In this document: one piece after another, positions 24,175 to 32,536 of the stretch
Position numbering within the stretch: the first letter of the stretch is position 1
Layout: each line of letters starts with the position of its first letter
Assembly (NCBI GenBank): GCA_964498075.1
Contig: CAZCGA010000034.1
Coordinates: 1 to 52,196, forward strand
Length of the DNA: 52,196 bases
Origin: CAZCGA01 sp964498075
Lineage (GTDB): Bacteria > Desulfobacterota > Binatia > HRBIN30
Direction: 5' to 3'
Notes under the pieces: model-generated
Told to the model about the DNA's origin: nothing
The model's input: the letters and a program-made list of their open reading frames with translations, nothing else
Databases searched by the model: none
Program-made: the position numbers and the translations under genes

Positions 24175-25659
24175 CTGGACTCCGAATCCGTACTCGAGCA
24201 ACGCCTCAAGGAGCTCGCCACGATCAACGAGCTCATCAAGACGTTAACCTCGACGCTGGAGCTGCCAGAGATCCTGCATACCGTGTTGGACCGGATCAAG
24301 GTGCTGACCCACGCCGAGGCGCTGTCGTTGCTGCTGTATGACGGCGAGCGCGAGGAGCTGGTGTTTGCCGCCACCGAGACGCTGCGCGAGAACGCCATCG
24401 CCGGCTTGCGTGTACCCGCCGGGAAAGGGGTGTCGGGCTGGGTGGCACAGACCGGCAGCAGCGCACTGGTGAACGACGTCGCCCACGATCCGCGCTTCTA
24501 CTCCGGTATCGACCGCGTGTCGCACTTCGCAACCCAAAGCCTGCTGGCCGTTCCGCTGAAGCGGGATGACCGGGTGATCGGCGTCATCGAGGTAGCGAAT
24601 CGCTACGATGGCCTGACCTTCGGCGACGCGGATCGATTGAAGCTCGAGCAGGTGGCCGCCGAGCTCGCCGTCGGCATTGACCCCGAGACCTTGTCACACG
24701 ACGGCGAAGCGATGCGCCGGCTGCTGGCCACGGTGGTGGCCGCCGTCCCCAGTCAGGCGGCGGCGCTGCTGCTCTACGACGCCGAAGGTCGGGAGCTGGT
24801 GTTCAACGCTTCGCGGACCTTGCAGTCCGGTGTCATCGACGGGATGCGCATCCGTTGCGATCAAGGCATCGCCGGCTGGGTCGCACGGCACCGTCAGCCG
24901 GTGTGTCTCGCCGACGCGAGGCAGGACCCGCGCTACTACCCGGGCATCGAGGACCGTACGCACTTCACCCCGCATAGCATGCTGTGCGTGCCGATGATCA
25001 GCAAAGACACGTTGCTGGGCGTGATCCAGGTGATCAACAAGCTCGACGGCTCCAGCTTCACGGAGGACGAGCTGCGTCTGGTGCAAACGCTCGGCGACCA
25101 TGCCGCCATCGCCATCGAGAACGCCTCCCTCTACCGCAAGGCATACCTCGCCTCGATCACCGACGACCTGACCGGCTTGGGAAACACCCGCTACTTCAAC
25201 CGCATGTTGCCCGAGCTGGTGGCGCGTGGCGGGCCGCTGTCGTTGCTGGTGCTCGACCTCGACAACTTCAAGATCATCGTCGACACCTACGGCCATCTCG
25301 TCGGCAGCCGCACCATCAGCCATCTCGGCAAGATCATCGGGCATCTCGTGCGGCCCGGCGATCTGGCCGCGCGCTTCGGCGGCGACGAGTTCGTGATCGT
25401 CCTTCCCGGCACCGACGCGCCCACGGCACAGGCAATCGCCGAGACCATCCGCGCCGCCGTCGAAGCGTGTAGCGTCCTCGAAGGCAACGGCGTCGACATC
25501 TCCACCGTCACCGCCAGCATCGGTGTCGCCACGTTCCCGGACCACGCCGCGACACCCGAGCAGCTGTTCCGCGCCGCCGATACCGCGATGTACCGCGTGA
25601 AGCGCGGCGCGAAGAACGCCGTCGGCGTCGCGGGCGAGGTCCGGACGGCAACGTCCTGA
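24175..25659 (+). CDS. GAF-GAF-GGDEF nucleotide cyclase (Hypr-type substitution)
   Basis: Two GAF domains (conserved GVSGWVAQTG and GIAGWVARHR segments) precede a GGDEF domain with an intact RFGGDEFVI active site. In the nucleotide-base pocket the usual N and D of FKxxND...GHxxGD are replaced: FKIIVDTYGHLVGS. Ser in place of that Asp is the mark of Hypr GGDEF enzymes such as Geobacter GSU1658, which make 3',3'-cGAMP. The start is uncertain: GTG 24283 is the first common start, but coding-type sequence (LEQRLKELATINELIKTL) extends to CTG 24175, which has GAAGGATAGG upstream. No membrane segment. Confidence 0.87.
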   Translation: MDSESVLEQRLKELATINELIKTLTSTLELPEILHTVLDRIKVLTHAEALSLLLYDGEREELVFAATETLRENAIAGLRVPAGKGVSGWVAQTGSSALVNDVAHDPRFYSGIDRVSHFATQSLLAVPLKRDDRVIGVIEVANRYDGLTFGDADRLKLEQVAAELAVGIDPETLSHDGEAMRRLLATVVAAVPSQAAALLLYDAEGRELVFNASRTLQSGVIDGMRIRCDQGIAGWVARHRQPVCLADARQDPRYYPGIEDRTHFTPHSMLCVPMISKDTLLGVIQVINKLDGSSFTEDELRLVQTLGDHAAIAIENASLYRKAYLASITDDLTGLGNTRYFNRMLPELVARGGPLSLLVLDLDNFKIIVDTYGHLVGSRTISHLGKIIGHLVRPGDLAARFGGDEFVIVLPGTDAPTAQAIAETIRAAVEACSVLEGNGVDISTVTASIGVATFPDHAATPEQLFRAADTAMYRVKRGAKNAVGVAGEVRTATS

Positions 25660-25671
25660 ACGACACCGCAC

Positions 25672-26778
25672 ATGAAAGTCCGGGCCGCAATCTGCTGGGA
25701 GCCGCAGAGGCCGCTCGAAGTCGACACGATCGACCTCGCCGGACCGCAAATGGGAGAGTCCCTGGTGCGTCTGGTGGCGACCGGTGTGTGCCACACCGAC
25801 GCGTACACCATGAGCGGTCGCGATCCGTCCGGGTTGTTCCCAACCGTGCTCGGCCACGAGGGTGGCGGCATCGTCGAAGAGGTCGGTCCGGGTGTCAGCA
25901 GCCTCAAGCCGGGTGACCACGTCATCCCGCTTTACATCCCCGAGTGCCGCAACTGTCGGTTCTGCCTGAGCGGCAAGACCAACTTGTGCGGCGCGCTGCT
26001 GGCGACGCAAGGCAAGGGGCTGATGCCGGACGGGACCAGCCGCCTCTCACACAGCGGCAGGATGCTGCACCACTACATGGGCACGTCCACCTTCGCCGAG
26101 TACACCGTGGTGCCCGAGATCGCGCTGGCCAAGGTGCGTGCCGATGCGCCGCTCGACAAGGTGTGTTTGCTCGGCTGCGGCATCACCACCGGCATCGGTG
26201 CGGTGCTGCACACCGCCAAGGTGTATCCCGGGGCGACGGTGGCCGTCTTCGGTCTCGGCGGCATCGGGCTCTCCGTCGTGCAGGGCGCGGTGATGGCCGG
26301 CGCCGAACGGATCATCGGCATCGACACCAACCCGAAGAAGTTCATCCTCGCGCGCCAGCTCGGCGCAACCGACTGTCTGGATCCGACGGCGGTTGCCAGC
26401 GTCGCCGAGGCGGTCGTGGAGATGACCGGCGGGGGCGTGGACTTCTCCTTCGAGTGCATCGGGAGTGTCGAGGTGATGGGGCAAGCGCTGGCCTGCGCGC
26501 ACAAGGGCTGGGGCCAGTCGATCATCATCGGGGTGGCCGGCGCGGGCGAGGAGATTCACGCCCGCCCGTTCCTACTGGTCACCGGCCGCAGCTGGCGCGG
26601 CACCGCCTTCGGCGGGACGCGCGGCCGCACGCAGCTGCCGCAGTTCGTCGACTGGTACATGAACGGCCGCATCAAGATCGACGAGTGCATCACCCACACC
26701 ATGCCGCTGGAAGACATCAACCGCGCCTTCGACCTGATGCACCGCGGCGACAGCATCCGCAGCGTCGTGCGCTACTGA
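25672..26778 (+). CDS. frmA: Class III alcohol dehydrogenase / S-(hydroxymethyl)glutathione dehydrogenase-like
   Basis: 368 residues, the standard zinc-ADH length. It has catalytic zinc ligands (GVCHTD, GHEGGG), the structural zinc cluster CRNCRFCLSGKTNLC, the Rossmann motif GLGGIGLSVVQG and the class III-like GTAFGGTRGRTQLPQFV segment. It would oxidise S-(hydroxymethyl)glutathione or a related thiol adduct of formaldehyde with NAD+. It begins 12 bases after the GGDEF gene and converges with glyA, so formaldehyde handling and C1-folate metabolism are adjacent. Thiol cofactor not determined. Confidence 0.88.
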   Translation: MKVRAAICWEPQRPLEVDTIDLAGPQMGESLVRLVATGVCHTDAYTMSGRDPSGLFPTVLGHEGGGIVEEVGPGVSSLKPGDHVIPLYIPECRNCRFCLSGKTNLCGALLATQGKGLMPDGTSRLSHSGRMLHHYMGTSTFAEYTVVPEIALAKVRADAPLDKVCLLGCGITTGIGAVLHTAKVYPGATVAVFGLGGIGLSVVQGAVMAGAERIIGIDTNPKKFILARQLGATDCLDPTAVASVAEAVVEMTGGGVDFSFECIGSVEVMGQALACAHKGWGQSIIIGVAGAGEEIHARPFLLVTGRSWRGTAFGGTRGRTQLPQFVDWYMNGRIKIDECITHTMPLEDINRAFDLMHRGDSIRSVVRY

Positions 26779-26802
26779 TCACATCCGGCCAGGTCGCAAG
26801 AA

Positions 26803-26830
26803 GTGGCACCGGCTAGGAGCCGGGTGCCAC
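26803..26830. terminator. Bidirectional hairpin between frmA and glyA
   Basis: GTGGCACCGGCT and AGCCGGGTGCCAC pair over 12 bases with a 3-base loop. No T-run, but it lies between convergent genes. Confidence 0.6.
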
Positions 26831-26849
26831 CGTCGAGTGAACCAAGAGC

Positions 26850-28082
26850 CTACGCCGGCAGCGGGAAGCGCGCGCACAACGTGCGGACCGCGTCGGCGAT
26901 CGCAGACCGGCGTTGCGCGTCGTCGGGACGGCGTAGCACTTGGTGGATCCAGTCCGCAATCTGCTCCATCTCCGTCGCGCCCATGCCGCGGGTCGACAGC
27001 GCCGGCGTACCGAGACGTATGCCGCTACACACTGCGGGCGGCCTCGGATCGTACGGGACGGTGTTCTTGTTGACGACGATGCCGGCCTCCTCCAACAAAT
27101 TCGCGGCGACCTTGCCGGTGAGATTCAGCGGCCGCAGGTCGATCAGCATCAGATGATTGTCGGTACCGCCCGACACCAGACGGAGGCCATGGCCGGTCAG
27201 CGCCGCCGCCAACACGCGCGCGTTGTCCACGGTGCGCCGCTGCACGGCCTGGAACCCTTCGCTCATCGCTTCCTTGAACGCCACCGCTTTTGCGAAGACC
27301 GTGTGCATGTGCGGCCCGCCCTGAGTGCCGGGAAACACGGCCTTGTCGATGCGCGCGCCCAACTCCGCGCGGCACAGGATGAGGCCGGAGCGCGGGCCGC
27401 GCAGGGTCTTCTGCGTCGTCGTCGTCACCACGTCGCAGTACGGCACTGGGTCGGGATGCAGCTTGGCGACGATCAGCCCGGCGATGTGCGACACGTCGGC
27501 GAGCAGATACGCGCCGACCTCGTCGGCGATGCGCCGCCAGCCGGCGAAGTCCCACAGACGCGGGTAGGCGGTGGCGCCGGTGACGATCAGCTTCGGCCGC
27601 ACCGCGCGCGCCTGCACGGCGATGCGATCGAGATCGAGACGCTCGGAGTCACGCTCCACGCCGTAGTGCACGAAGCGGTACAAGCGGCCGGAGAAGTTGA
27701 CGTCGCTGCCGTGCGTGAGGTGGCCGCCCTGATTCAGATCGAGAGCCATCACCGTGTCACCCGGTTGCAGCAGCGCGTGATAGACGGCCATGTTCATCTG
27801 CGCGCCGCTGAGCGGCTGCACGTTGGCGTAGGCGGCGCCGAAGAGTTGCTTGGCGCGGGCGGCGGCCAGGCGCTCGATGGCGTCCATGTTGGCGCAGCCG
27901 TTGTAGTAGCGCGCCCCCGGCATGCCTTCGGCGTACTTGTTGCCGAACACGGTGGCCTGCGCGGCGGTGACGGCCCCGCTCATGTAGTTTTCGGACGGGA
28001 TCATCATCAACGTGTCGCGCTGCCGGCCCTCCTCCGCCGCGAGGATTGCCGCCGCTTCAGGATCGAGGTCACGAAAGTCCAT
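26850..28082 (-). CDS. glyA: Serine hydroxymethyltransferase
   Basis: 410 residues from ATG 28082, preceded by CGGGAGGGCAAG. PLP enzyme interconverting serine plus tetrahydrofolate with glycine plus methylene-tetrahydrofolate. It has MIPSENYMS, LLADVSHIAGLI and TTTTQKTLRGPR with the PLP-binding Lys at about 225 (Gln where many bacterial enzymes have His), and IRLGTPALSTRGM near the C-terminus. A ZTP riboswitch lies in its leader, and a CUCCCG segment after it can pair with the CGGGAG of the ribosome-binding site, so translation is probably switched on by ZTP/ZMP. Confidence 0.95.
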   Translation of the reverse strand: MDFRDLDPEAAAILAAEEGRQRDTLMMIPSENYMSGAVTAAQATVFGNKYAEGMPGARYYNGCANMDAIERLAAARAKQLFGAAYANVQPLSGAQMNMAVYHALLQPGDTVMALDLNQGGHLTHGSDVNFSGRLYRFVHYGVERDSERLDLDRIAVQARAVRPKLIVTGATAYPRLWDFAGWRRIADEVGAYLLADVSHIAGLIVAKLHPDPVPYCDVVTTTTQKTLRGPRSGLILCRAELGARIDKAVFPGTQGGPHMHTVFAKAVAFKEAMSEGFQAVQRRTVDNARVLAAALTGHGLRLVSGGTDNHLMLIDLRPLNLTGKVAANLLEEAGIVVNKNTVPYDPRPPAVCSGIRLGTPALSTRGMGATEMEQIADWIHQVLRRPDDAQRRSAIADAVRTLCARFPLPA

Positions 28083-28135
28083 CTTGCCCTCCCGTCGAAG
28101 CGCGGCGCGCGTCGCGTCGTGCTTCCTTGCGGGAG

Positions 28136-28245
28136 AACCCAGGCGTTCGGCCCTCCAAAGTCTGCACTCCCTCGTGGTCAGTTCCACGTGTCCCGAGAGG
28201 ATCGGGACGCTCCGGCCTCGCGCCGGAGCCGCCAGTCGTGCATGC
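28136..28245 (-). promoter_or_regulatory. ZTP (pfl-type) riboswitch upstream of glyA
   Basis: Read on the minus strand: UGCACGACUGGCG at the 5' end, a hairpin GUGG...CCAC followed by GAGGGAGUGC, then CCGAACGCCUGGG. UGCAC pairs with GUGCA (P1), and GGCG pairs with CGCC to form the pseudoknot. These are the conserved parts of the pfl/ZTP aptamer, which often precedes glyA. Two additional hairpins (CUCCGGC/GCCGGAG and GUCCCGA/UCGGGAC) are inserted between P1 and the GUGG stem. The 3' flank holds an anti-Shine-Dalgarno CUCCCG. Confidence 0.85.
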
Positions 28246-28381
28246 GATATGGGTGCACGATACGGAATCCGCCGGGGTTTCGTCAAGATCATTCTCCAAA
28301 CGTGGCGGCGGGGGCGTGCCTCAGCTTGACCGAGCGGCGGGAGCGATTTAAGGTCGCCTCGATTCACCGAGGAGGCCGGCT

Positions 28382-29491
28382 GTGAGCACGCAGAGCTTCG
28401 ATCCCGCATACAACACCGTCCGCCGTGACGACTTCGCCGCGATGATCGACGTCAATCGCTACGGGCAGCGCTCCGGTCACTTCGACGAGATCATCGCGCG
28501 CACCGAAGAGCACTTCTGGAACCCCGACGACCCCGACTACATCCGCTGGGACGAGCCCTGGCCGGAGCAGCAGTCACTCTTCCCGCTGGGCATGATTCCC
28601 GAGCTGCACAGCGCCGTGGCGGACCGCCTGGATGACGGGCAGAAGATCGCGCTGGCCAACGAAAGCGCGCGCTGGACGCTGTCCGGCATCCTGCACGGCG
28701 AGCAGGGCGCGCTGAGCCTGTCGACCAGCCTGTGCGACATGTTCATCGATCCCGCCGCGCAGGAGTACGCCGCCAATCAGGCGCGCGAAGAAGCGCGCCA
28801 CGTACACGGCTTCTCCAACTACATGCGGGCGCGCTTCGGCGGACAGGTGCTGCCGGTGGGCGACACGTTGGGGTCGCTGCTCAATGACCTGGTGCAGTCG
28901 GACGTCGTCTACAAGAAGCTCGTCGGCATGCAGATGCTGGTCGAGGGGTTGGCCATGGGCGCGTTCGCCACATTGCACACGCGCGCCAACGATCCGCTGC
29001 TGCGCCGGCTGTGTCAGCTCACCCTGACCGACGAGGCCTTCCATCACAAGTTCGGCAAGATCTGGGCGCACGCCACGATGCCGCAGCTCAATGAGGCCGA
29101 GCGCAACGCCGTGGAGGACTGGGCGCTCGAATGCTTCAACCGGCTGCTGTTCAACCTGGTCAACGCCCAGCAGAAGCGCATCATCTATGAGCAGTTCGGC
29201 CTCGACTGGCAGTGGGTGCGCAGCGCCGTCATGGAAGTGTTCGGCGACAGCGAGCGCCGGCGTCTCATGAAGGAGTCGACCAACATCTTCCGCGTGCTCA
29301 TCAAGACGCTGCTGAAGGCCGCCATCATCACCGAGCGCACCCGGGCGCACTACGCCGTGTGGGTCGACATGGACGAGCTGGCCGGTGAAGGCGACCGGAT
29401 GGTGGGCGACGACATCGCCGAGGCGGGCATCGCCTATCTGAAGGAGATCAACGCGGGGAAGCGGAAGGTCGTAAAGAAGATTTCAGATTGA
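28382..29491 (+). CDS. Ferritin-like diiron protein of unknown substrate
   Basis: 369 residues from GTG 28382 with GAGGAGG upstream. The helical fold carries the six carboxylate/His ligands of a diiron centre: Glu107 (HGEQGAL), Glu137 and His140 (EEARH), Glu188 (VEGLA), Glu218 and His221 (DEAFH). This order (E, ExxH, E, ExxH) is that of R2-like and AurF-like oxidases. It is not a bacterioferritin (too long, different spacing). It could be an N-oxygenase or hydroxylase; no substrate clue comes from its neighbours. Confidence 0.8.
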   Translation: MSTQSFDPAYNTVRRDDFAAMIDVNRYGQRSGHFDEIIARTEEHFWNPDDPDYIRWDEPWPEQQSLFPLGMIPELHSAVADRLDDGQKIALANESARWTLSGILHGEQGALSLSTSLCDMFIDPAAQEYAANQAREEARHVHGFSNYMRARFGGQVLPVGDTLGSLLNDLVQSDVVYKKLVGMQMLVEGLAMGAFATLHTRANDPLLRRLCQLTLTDEAFHHKFGKIWAHATMPQLNEAERNAVEDWALECFNRLLFNLVNAQQKRIIYEQFGLDWQWVRSAVMEVFGDSERRRLMKESTNIFRVLIKTLLKAAIITERTRAHYAVWVDMDELAGEGDRMVGDDIAEAGIAYLKEINAGKRKVVKKISD

Positions 29492-30806
29492 GGATTACAG
29501 ACTTGAGGGAAACCCGTGCACGTCGTGCCGCGAGTTTGCCTGCGAGGATCTTGCGGGCCCGCTCGGTGTAGCCCGTGCTCTCGGCGTGCAGCCTGTGGAC
29601 GTCGACCTTCTCCCCCCGCCGGCAGCGGCCCTCACGCGAATTCAGATCCTGGTGTTTTCCTCTCTGATAGTCGGCGAGCGTCTTGTAGTGGTCGACGAAG
29701 ACGAAGTCAGCGACGATCTGCTCCGGCTTCCTCGTTTCGAAGCAGTTGTTCTCCGAGGAGTAAGCGCTGCGCTCGACCATGAGTTGGTACTTCGCGTTGT
29801 TCGCCATCGAGTTGCCGCGGATGATGGCGCCGTCGGCATCCTCTATGGCGACCCCGGCCTCGTGGTTGTCGAAGAGGATGTTGTCGACCGCCAGCGCATT
29901 GACCGACTGGCTGCTCCAGCGAACCCCCTTGATGTTCTCGAAGCACGTGTTGCCGACCGCCCATCCGTCGGCGGAGCGCAGGGCGAAGTAGACGCCGCTG
30001 TTGTCGTTGCGGAAGAGGGTGTTGCCGTAGATGAACGCTTTGGTGGCGTTGTAGACGCGGATCCCCTGCCGGCTGCCGTACGACGTGTTGTTGAGTGCGG
30101 TCACGTTCGACGACTCGCGGAAGAAGACGATGCCCGCGTCGCCCATGTGGCGGAAGGTGAAGCCGACGATGGTCACATAGTGCTTCCCGTACAGGCTGAT
30201 GCCGTTGCCGCGGCGGATGAGCTCGATCTCGTGCGTCGGCGGCGGTTTGCCGTCGCTGGTGTGGATGTAGACGATCTTGTGGGCTTCGTCGAACCAGAAC
30301 GACGATGGCAGCTTGCGCACCGTGTCCAGCTCGGAGAGTTTGTCGATCAGGTGCTCCTTGGTGTCGCGGGCGCGGTGATAGCGGTACTGGTCACCGTCCA
30401 TCTCGACGACGCTGCCGACGAGGTAGTTGGGCTGCGCGGAGTACACGCCGGGCGCGGAGGAGGGCTGGAAGATGCTCTCGTCCACAGGTTCGGCACCGGT
30501 GATCATGACCACGCCGGGCGGATCGCCAGTATGCTGGCCAGTGCTGTCGGCGATGAAGGTGATTCGCTTGTCGGGTTCGCCGCTGTTCACCACGGTGATC
30601 TCCTCGCGGTACAGCCCGGGGCCGATGTACACCGTATCGCCCGCGTGCATCAGCATCGACAGCCTGGCGATGTGTTCCCATGCCTTTTCAGGCGCCGTGC
30701 CGTCGTTGGTGTCTTTGCCGACGGTCTGGCGGACGTAATACGTCGCGGCCAAGGCGTTCGGTACCATGGTGGCGGCACTGAACGCGATCAGTGCTACTTT
30801 CCACAT
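29448..30806 (-). CDS. Secreted right-handed beta-helix protein
   Basis: 452 residues from ATG 30806. Signal peptide MWKVALIAFSAATMVPNALA. The mature protein starts TYYVRQTVGKDTNDGTAPEK, the opening of many parallel beta-helix (pectate-lyase/NosD-like) proteins, and has repeated strands ending in Asn (VTALNNTSYGSRQGIRVYNA, AFIYGNTLFRNDNSGVYFAL, AVDNILFDNHEAGVAIEDAD, AIIRGNSMANNAKYQL). It probably binds or cleaves polysaccharide outside the cell; no catalytic residues are assigned. Its 3' end overlaps the convergent diiron gene by 44 bases, adding a non-conserved tail. Confidence 0.82.
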   Translation of the reverse strand: MWKVALIAFSAATMVPNALAATYYVRQTVGKDTNDGTAPEKAWEHIARLSMLMHAGDTVYIGPGLYREEITVVNSGEPDKRITFIADSTGQHTGDPPGVVMITGAEPVDESIFQPSSAPGVYSAQPNYLVGSVVEMDGDQYRYHRARDTKEHLIDKLSELDTVRKLPSSFWFDEAHKIVYIHTSDGKPPPTHEIELIRRGNGISLYGKHYVTIVGFTFRHMGDAGIVFFRESSNVTALNNTSYGSRQGIRVYNATKAFIYGNTLFRNDNSGVYFALRSADGWAVGNTCFENIKGVRWSSQSVNALAVDNILFDNHEAGVAIEDADGAIIRGNSMANNAKYQLMVERSAYSSENNCFETRKPEQIVADFVFVDHYKTLADYQRGKHQDLNSREGRCRRGEKVDVHRLHAESTGYTERARKILAGKLAARRARVSLKSVILNLKSSLRPSASPR

Positions 30807-30922
30807 GCTGCTGTCGCCCTGAGGAGGTGCACCACCGCTGATCGCGATGTGGCGCAGCGCCCCTCGAAACCAAGAGGTGACCGCTCTCGCCGGACTTTTT
30901 GGCTGGATCTCCAGCTTGTCGA

Positions 30923-32403
30923 TTATCTGCCTGTGGCTCGCCAGCGCCGCAGCGCCAACCAACCCACGAGGGTCAGGCACGCCACCATTGCCAGCAGACC
31001 CCGTTCCGATACGATGGGGACCGGGCACGGGGCCGGTGCGGCAATCTGGTTGCACTGGCCTTGGTCATTGCATTGCGCGGCAAAGCAGTTCACCTCGGTG
31101 TCTGTACATGCGGTGCCGGCGGCCACGAAGTTGAGCTGGCACTGGCCGCTGCCGTCGCAGGTGTCAGGCCTATTACAATCCGTGGCAGTCTGATCGCCGC
31201 AGAGGAAGCCTGCCTGCCGGAAGGCGGCGGTTTGGTCACACGTGCCGCTGCCATTGCACTGTGCCGCGAGGCAGTCCGCCGGTGTAGTGTCCGTGCACGC
31301 GGCGACGGCGCCCACGAAGTTGGGCTGGCACTGGCCGCTGCCGTTGCAGGTGTCGGGGTTGTTGCACTCGGTGGCGGTTTGGTCACCGCAGAGGAAGCCG
31401 GCCGGTTGGAGGGCGACTGTTTGGCTACACATGCCGCTGTCATTGCACTGTGCCGCGAAGCAGTCCGTCGGGGTGGTGTCGATGCACGTGGGCGTGTGCT
31501 TCTGATCGCAGTTGCCTAAGCCGTCGCAGCCGGCGTCGGTACAGTCGTTGCCGTTGAAGTCGGTGCAGGGGACGCCCGGCGGCGCGGTGAAGTGCTTCGG
31601 GTCGCAGTTGCCCGCTCCGTCGCAACCGGGATCTGCGCATTCATCCGCACTCGGGTTTCCGCACGGCTTGCTATCCGGTAGCACGTGCCGCTGATCGCAG
31701 TTGCCCAGGCCGTCGCAGCCGGCCTCGGTGCAGTCGTTGCCGTCGAAGTCGGTGCACGGGACGCTCGGCGGCACGGGGAGGTGCTTCGGGTCGCAGTTGC
31801 CCGCTCCGTCGCAACCGGGATCCCCTGCGCATTCATCCGCACTCGGGTTTCCGCACGGTTTGCCATCCGGCAGCACGTGGTTCTGATCGCAGTTCCCGAA
31901 GCCGTCGCAGCCGGCCTCGGTGCAGGCGTTGCCGTCGTTGTCGGTGCACGGGACGCTCCCCGGCACGGGGAAGTGCTTGGGGTCGCAGTTGCCCGTTCCA
32001 TCGCAACCCGGATCTGCGCATTCCTCAGTATCCGCGCCGCACGGCTTGCTATCCGGCAGCACGTGGTTCTGATCGCAGTTCCCGAAGCCGTCGCAGCCGG
32101 CCTCGNNNNNNNNNNNNNNNNNNNNNNNNNNNNNNNNNNNNNNNNNNNNNNNNNNNNNNNNNNNNNNNNNNNNNNNNNNNNNNNNNNNNNNNNNNNNNNN
32201 NNNNNATCCGGCAGCACGTGGTTCTGATCGCAGTTCCCGAAGCCGTCGCAGCCGGCCTCGGTGCAGGCGTTGCCGTCGGTGTCCGTGCACGGCGTGCTGG
32301 AAGGTTGTCCGGTGCACTCCGTCTGCGCCGAGGCCGGCACAGCGTACCAGACAAGAGCCACCGCCAACACCAGCCAACGGGACCTCACATTCGCTCTGCA
32401 CAT
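30923..32403 (-). CDS. Secreted Cys-rich repeat protein with C-terminal sorting-type tail (contains assembly gap)
   Basis: The gene begins at ATG 32403 with a signal peptide (RSRWLVLAVALVWYAVPASA), runs into the 100-N gap, and continues on the other side in a different frame to the stop at 30923; the frame change is explained by the arbitrary gap length. It has tandem modules of 62-64 residues, each with CDGxGNCDxxH, PCG...ADECA and CTDxDGNxCTEAG, then degenerate modules, and ends with VSERGLLAMVACLTLVGWLA plus RR residues, like the IPTL-CTERM/exosortase-type tails. It is probably anchored or processed at the cell surface. Module number is unknown because of the gap. Confidence 0.78.
31500..32300 (-). 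repeat. Tandem coding repeats, period about 189 bp
   Basis: The string CGTCGCAGCC recurs at 31522, 31711, 31903 and 32089 (spacings 189, 192 and 186) and again after the gap. All spacings are multiples of three. The near-identity of units explains the collapsed or unresolved assembly. Confidence 0.85.
32106..32205. other. Assembly gap (100 N) inside the repeat gene
   Basis: Exactly 100 N, a conventional scaffold gap of unknown true length. Confidence 0.95.
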
Positions 32404-32536
32404 GACGGCCTCCGTAACTACGCCCGCGCCTTCCCCGGGGGCAGCTCACGGGCGTGCCGTTACTACCACATTTCTTGTGAAGGCTGAAATCGCGAAAAAG
32501 GACTCTGTCGAACTCGGAATGCGCTAACGCGAGAAC

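Noticed and set aside
22761..24341. A 526-codon rightward frame opposite the KARI-like and BKACE genes
   Set aside because: Antisense shadow; crosses two real genes and their intergenic region.
26940..28385. A 481-codon frame opposite glyA
   Set aside because: Shadow; glyA and its riboswitch account for the sequence.
29586..31193. A 535-codon Val/Asp-rich frame opposite the beta-helix gene
   Set aside because: Shadow; low-complexity composition and no start signal.
31500..32300. The spaced repeats as a CRISPR array
   Set aside because: Unit length about 189 bp in multiples of three, coding, no spacers and no cas genes.
30923..32403. Two separate genes on either side of the 100-N gap
   Set aside because: The repeat modules are the same on both sides; the frame change is produced by the arbitrary gap size.
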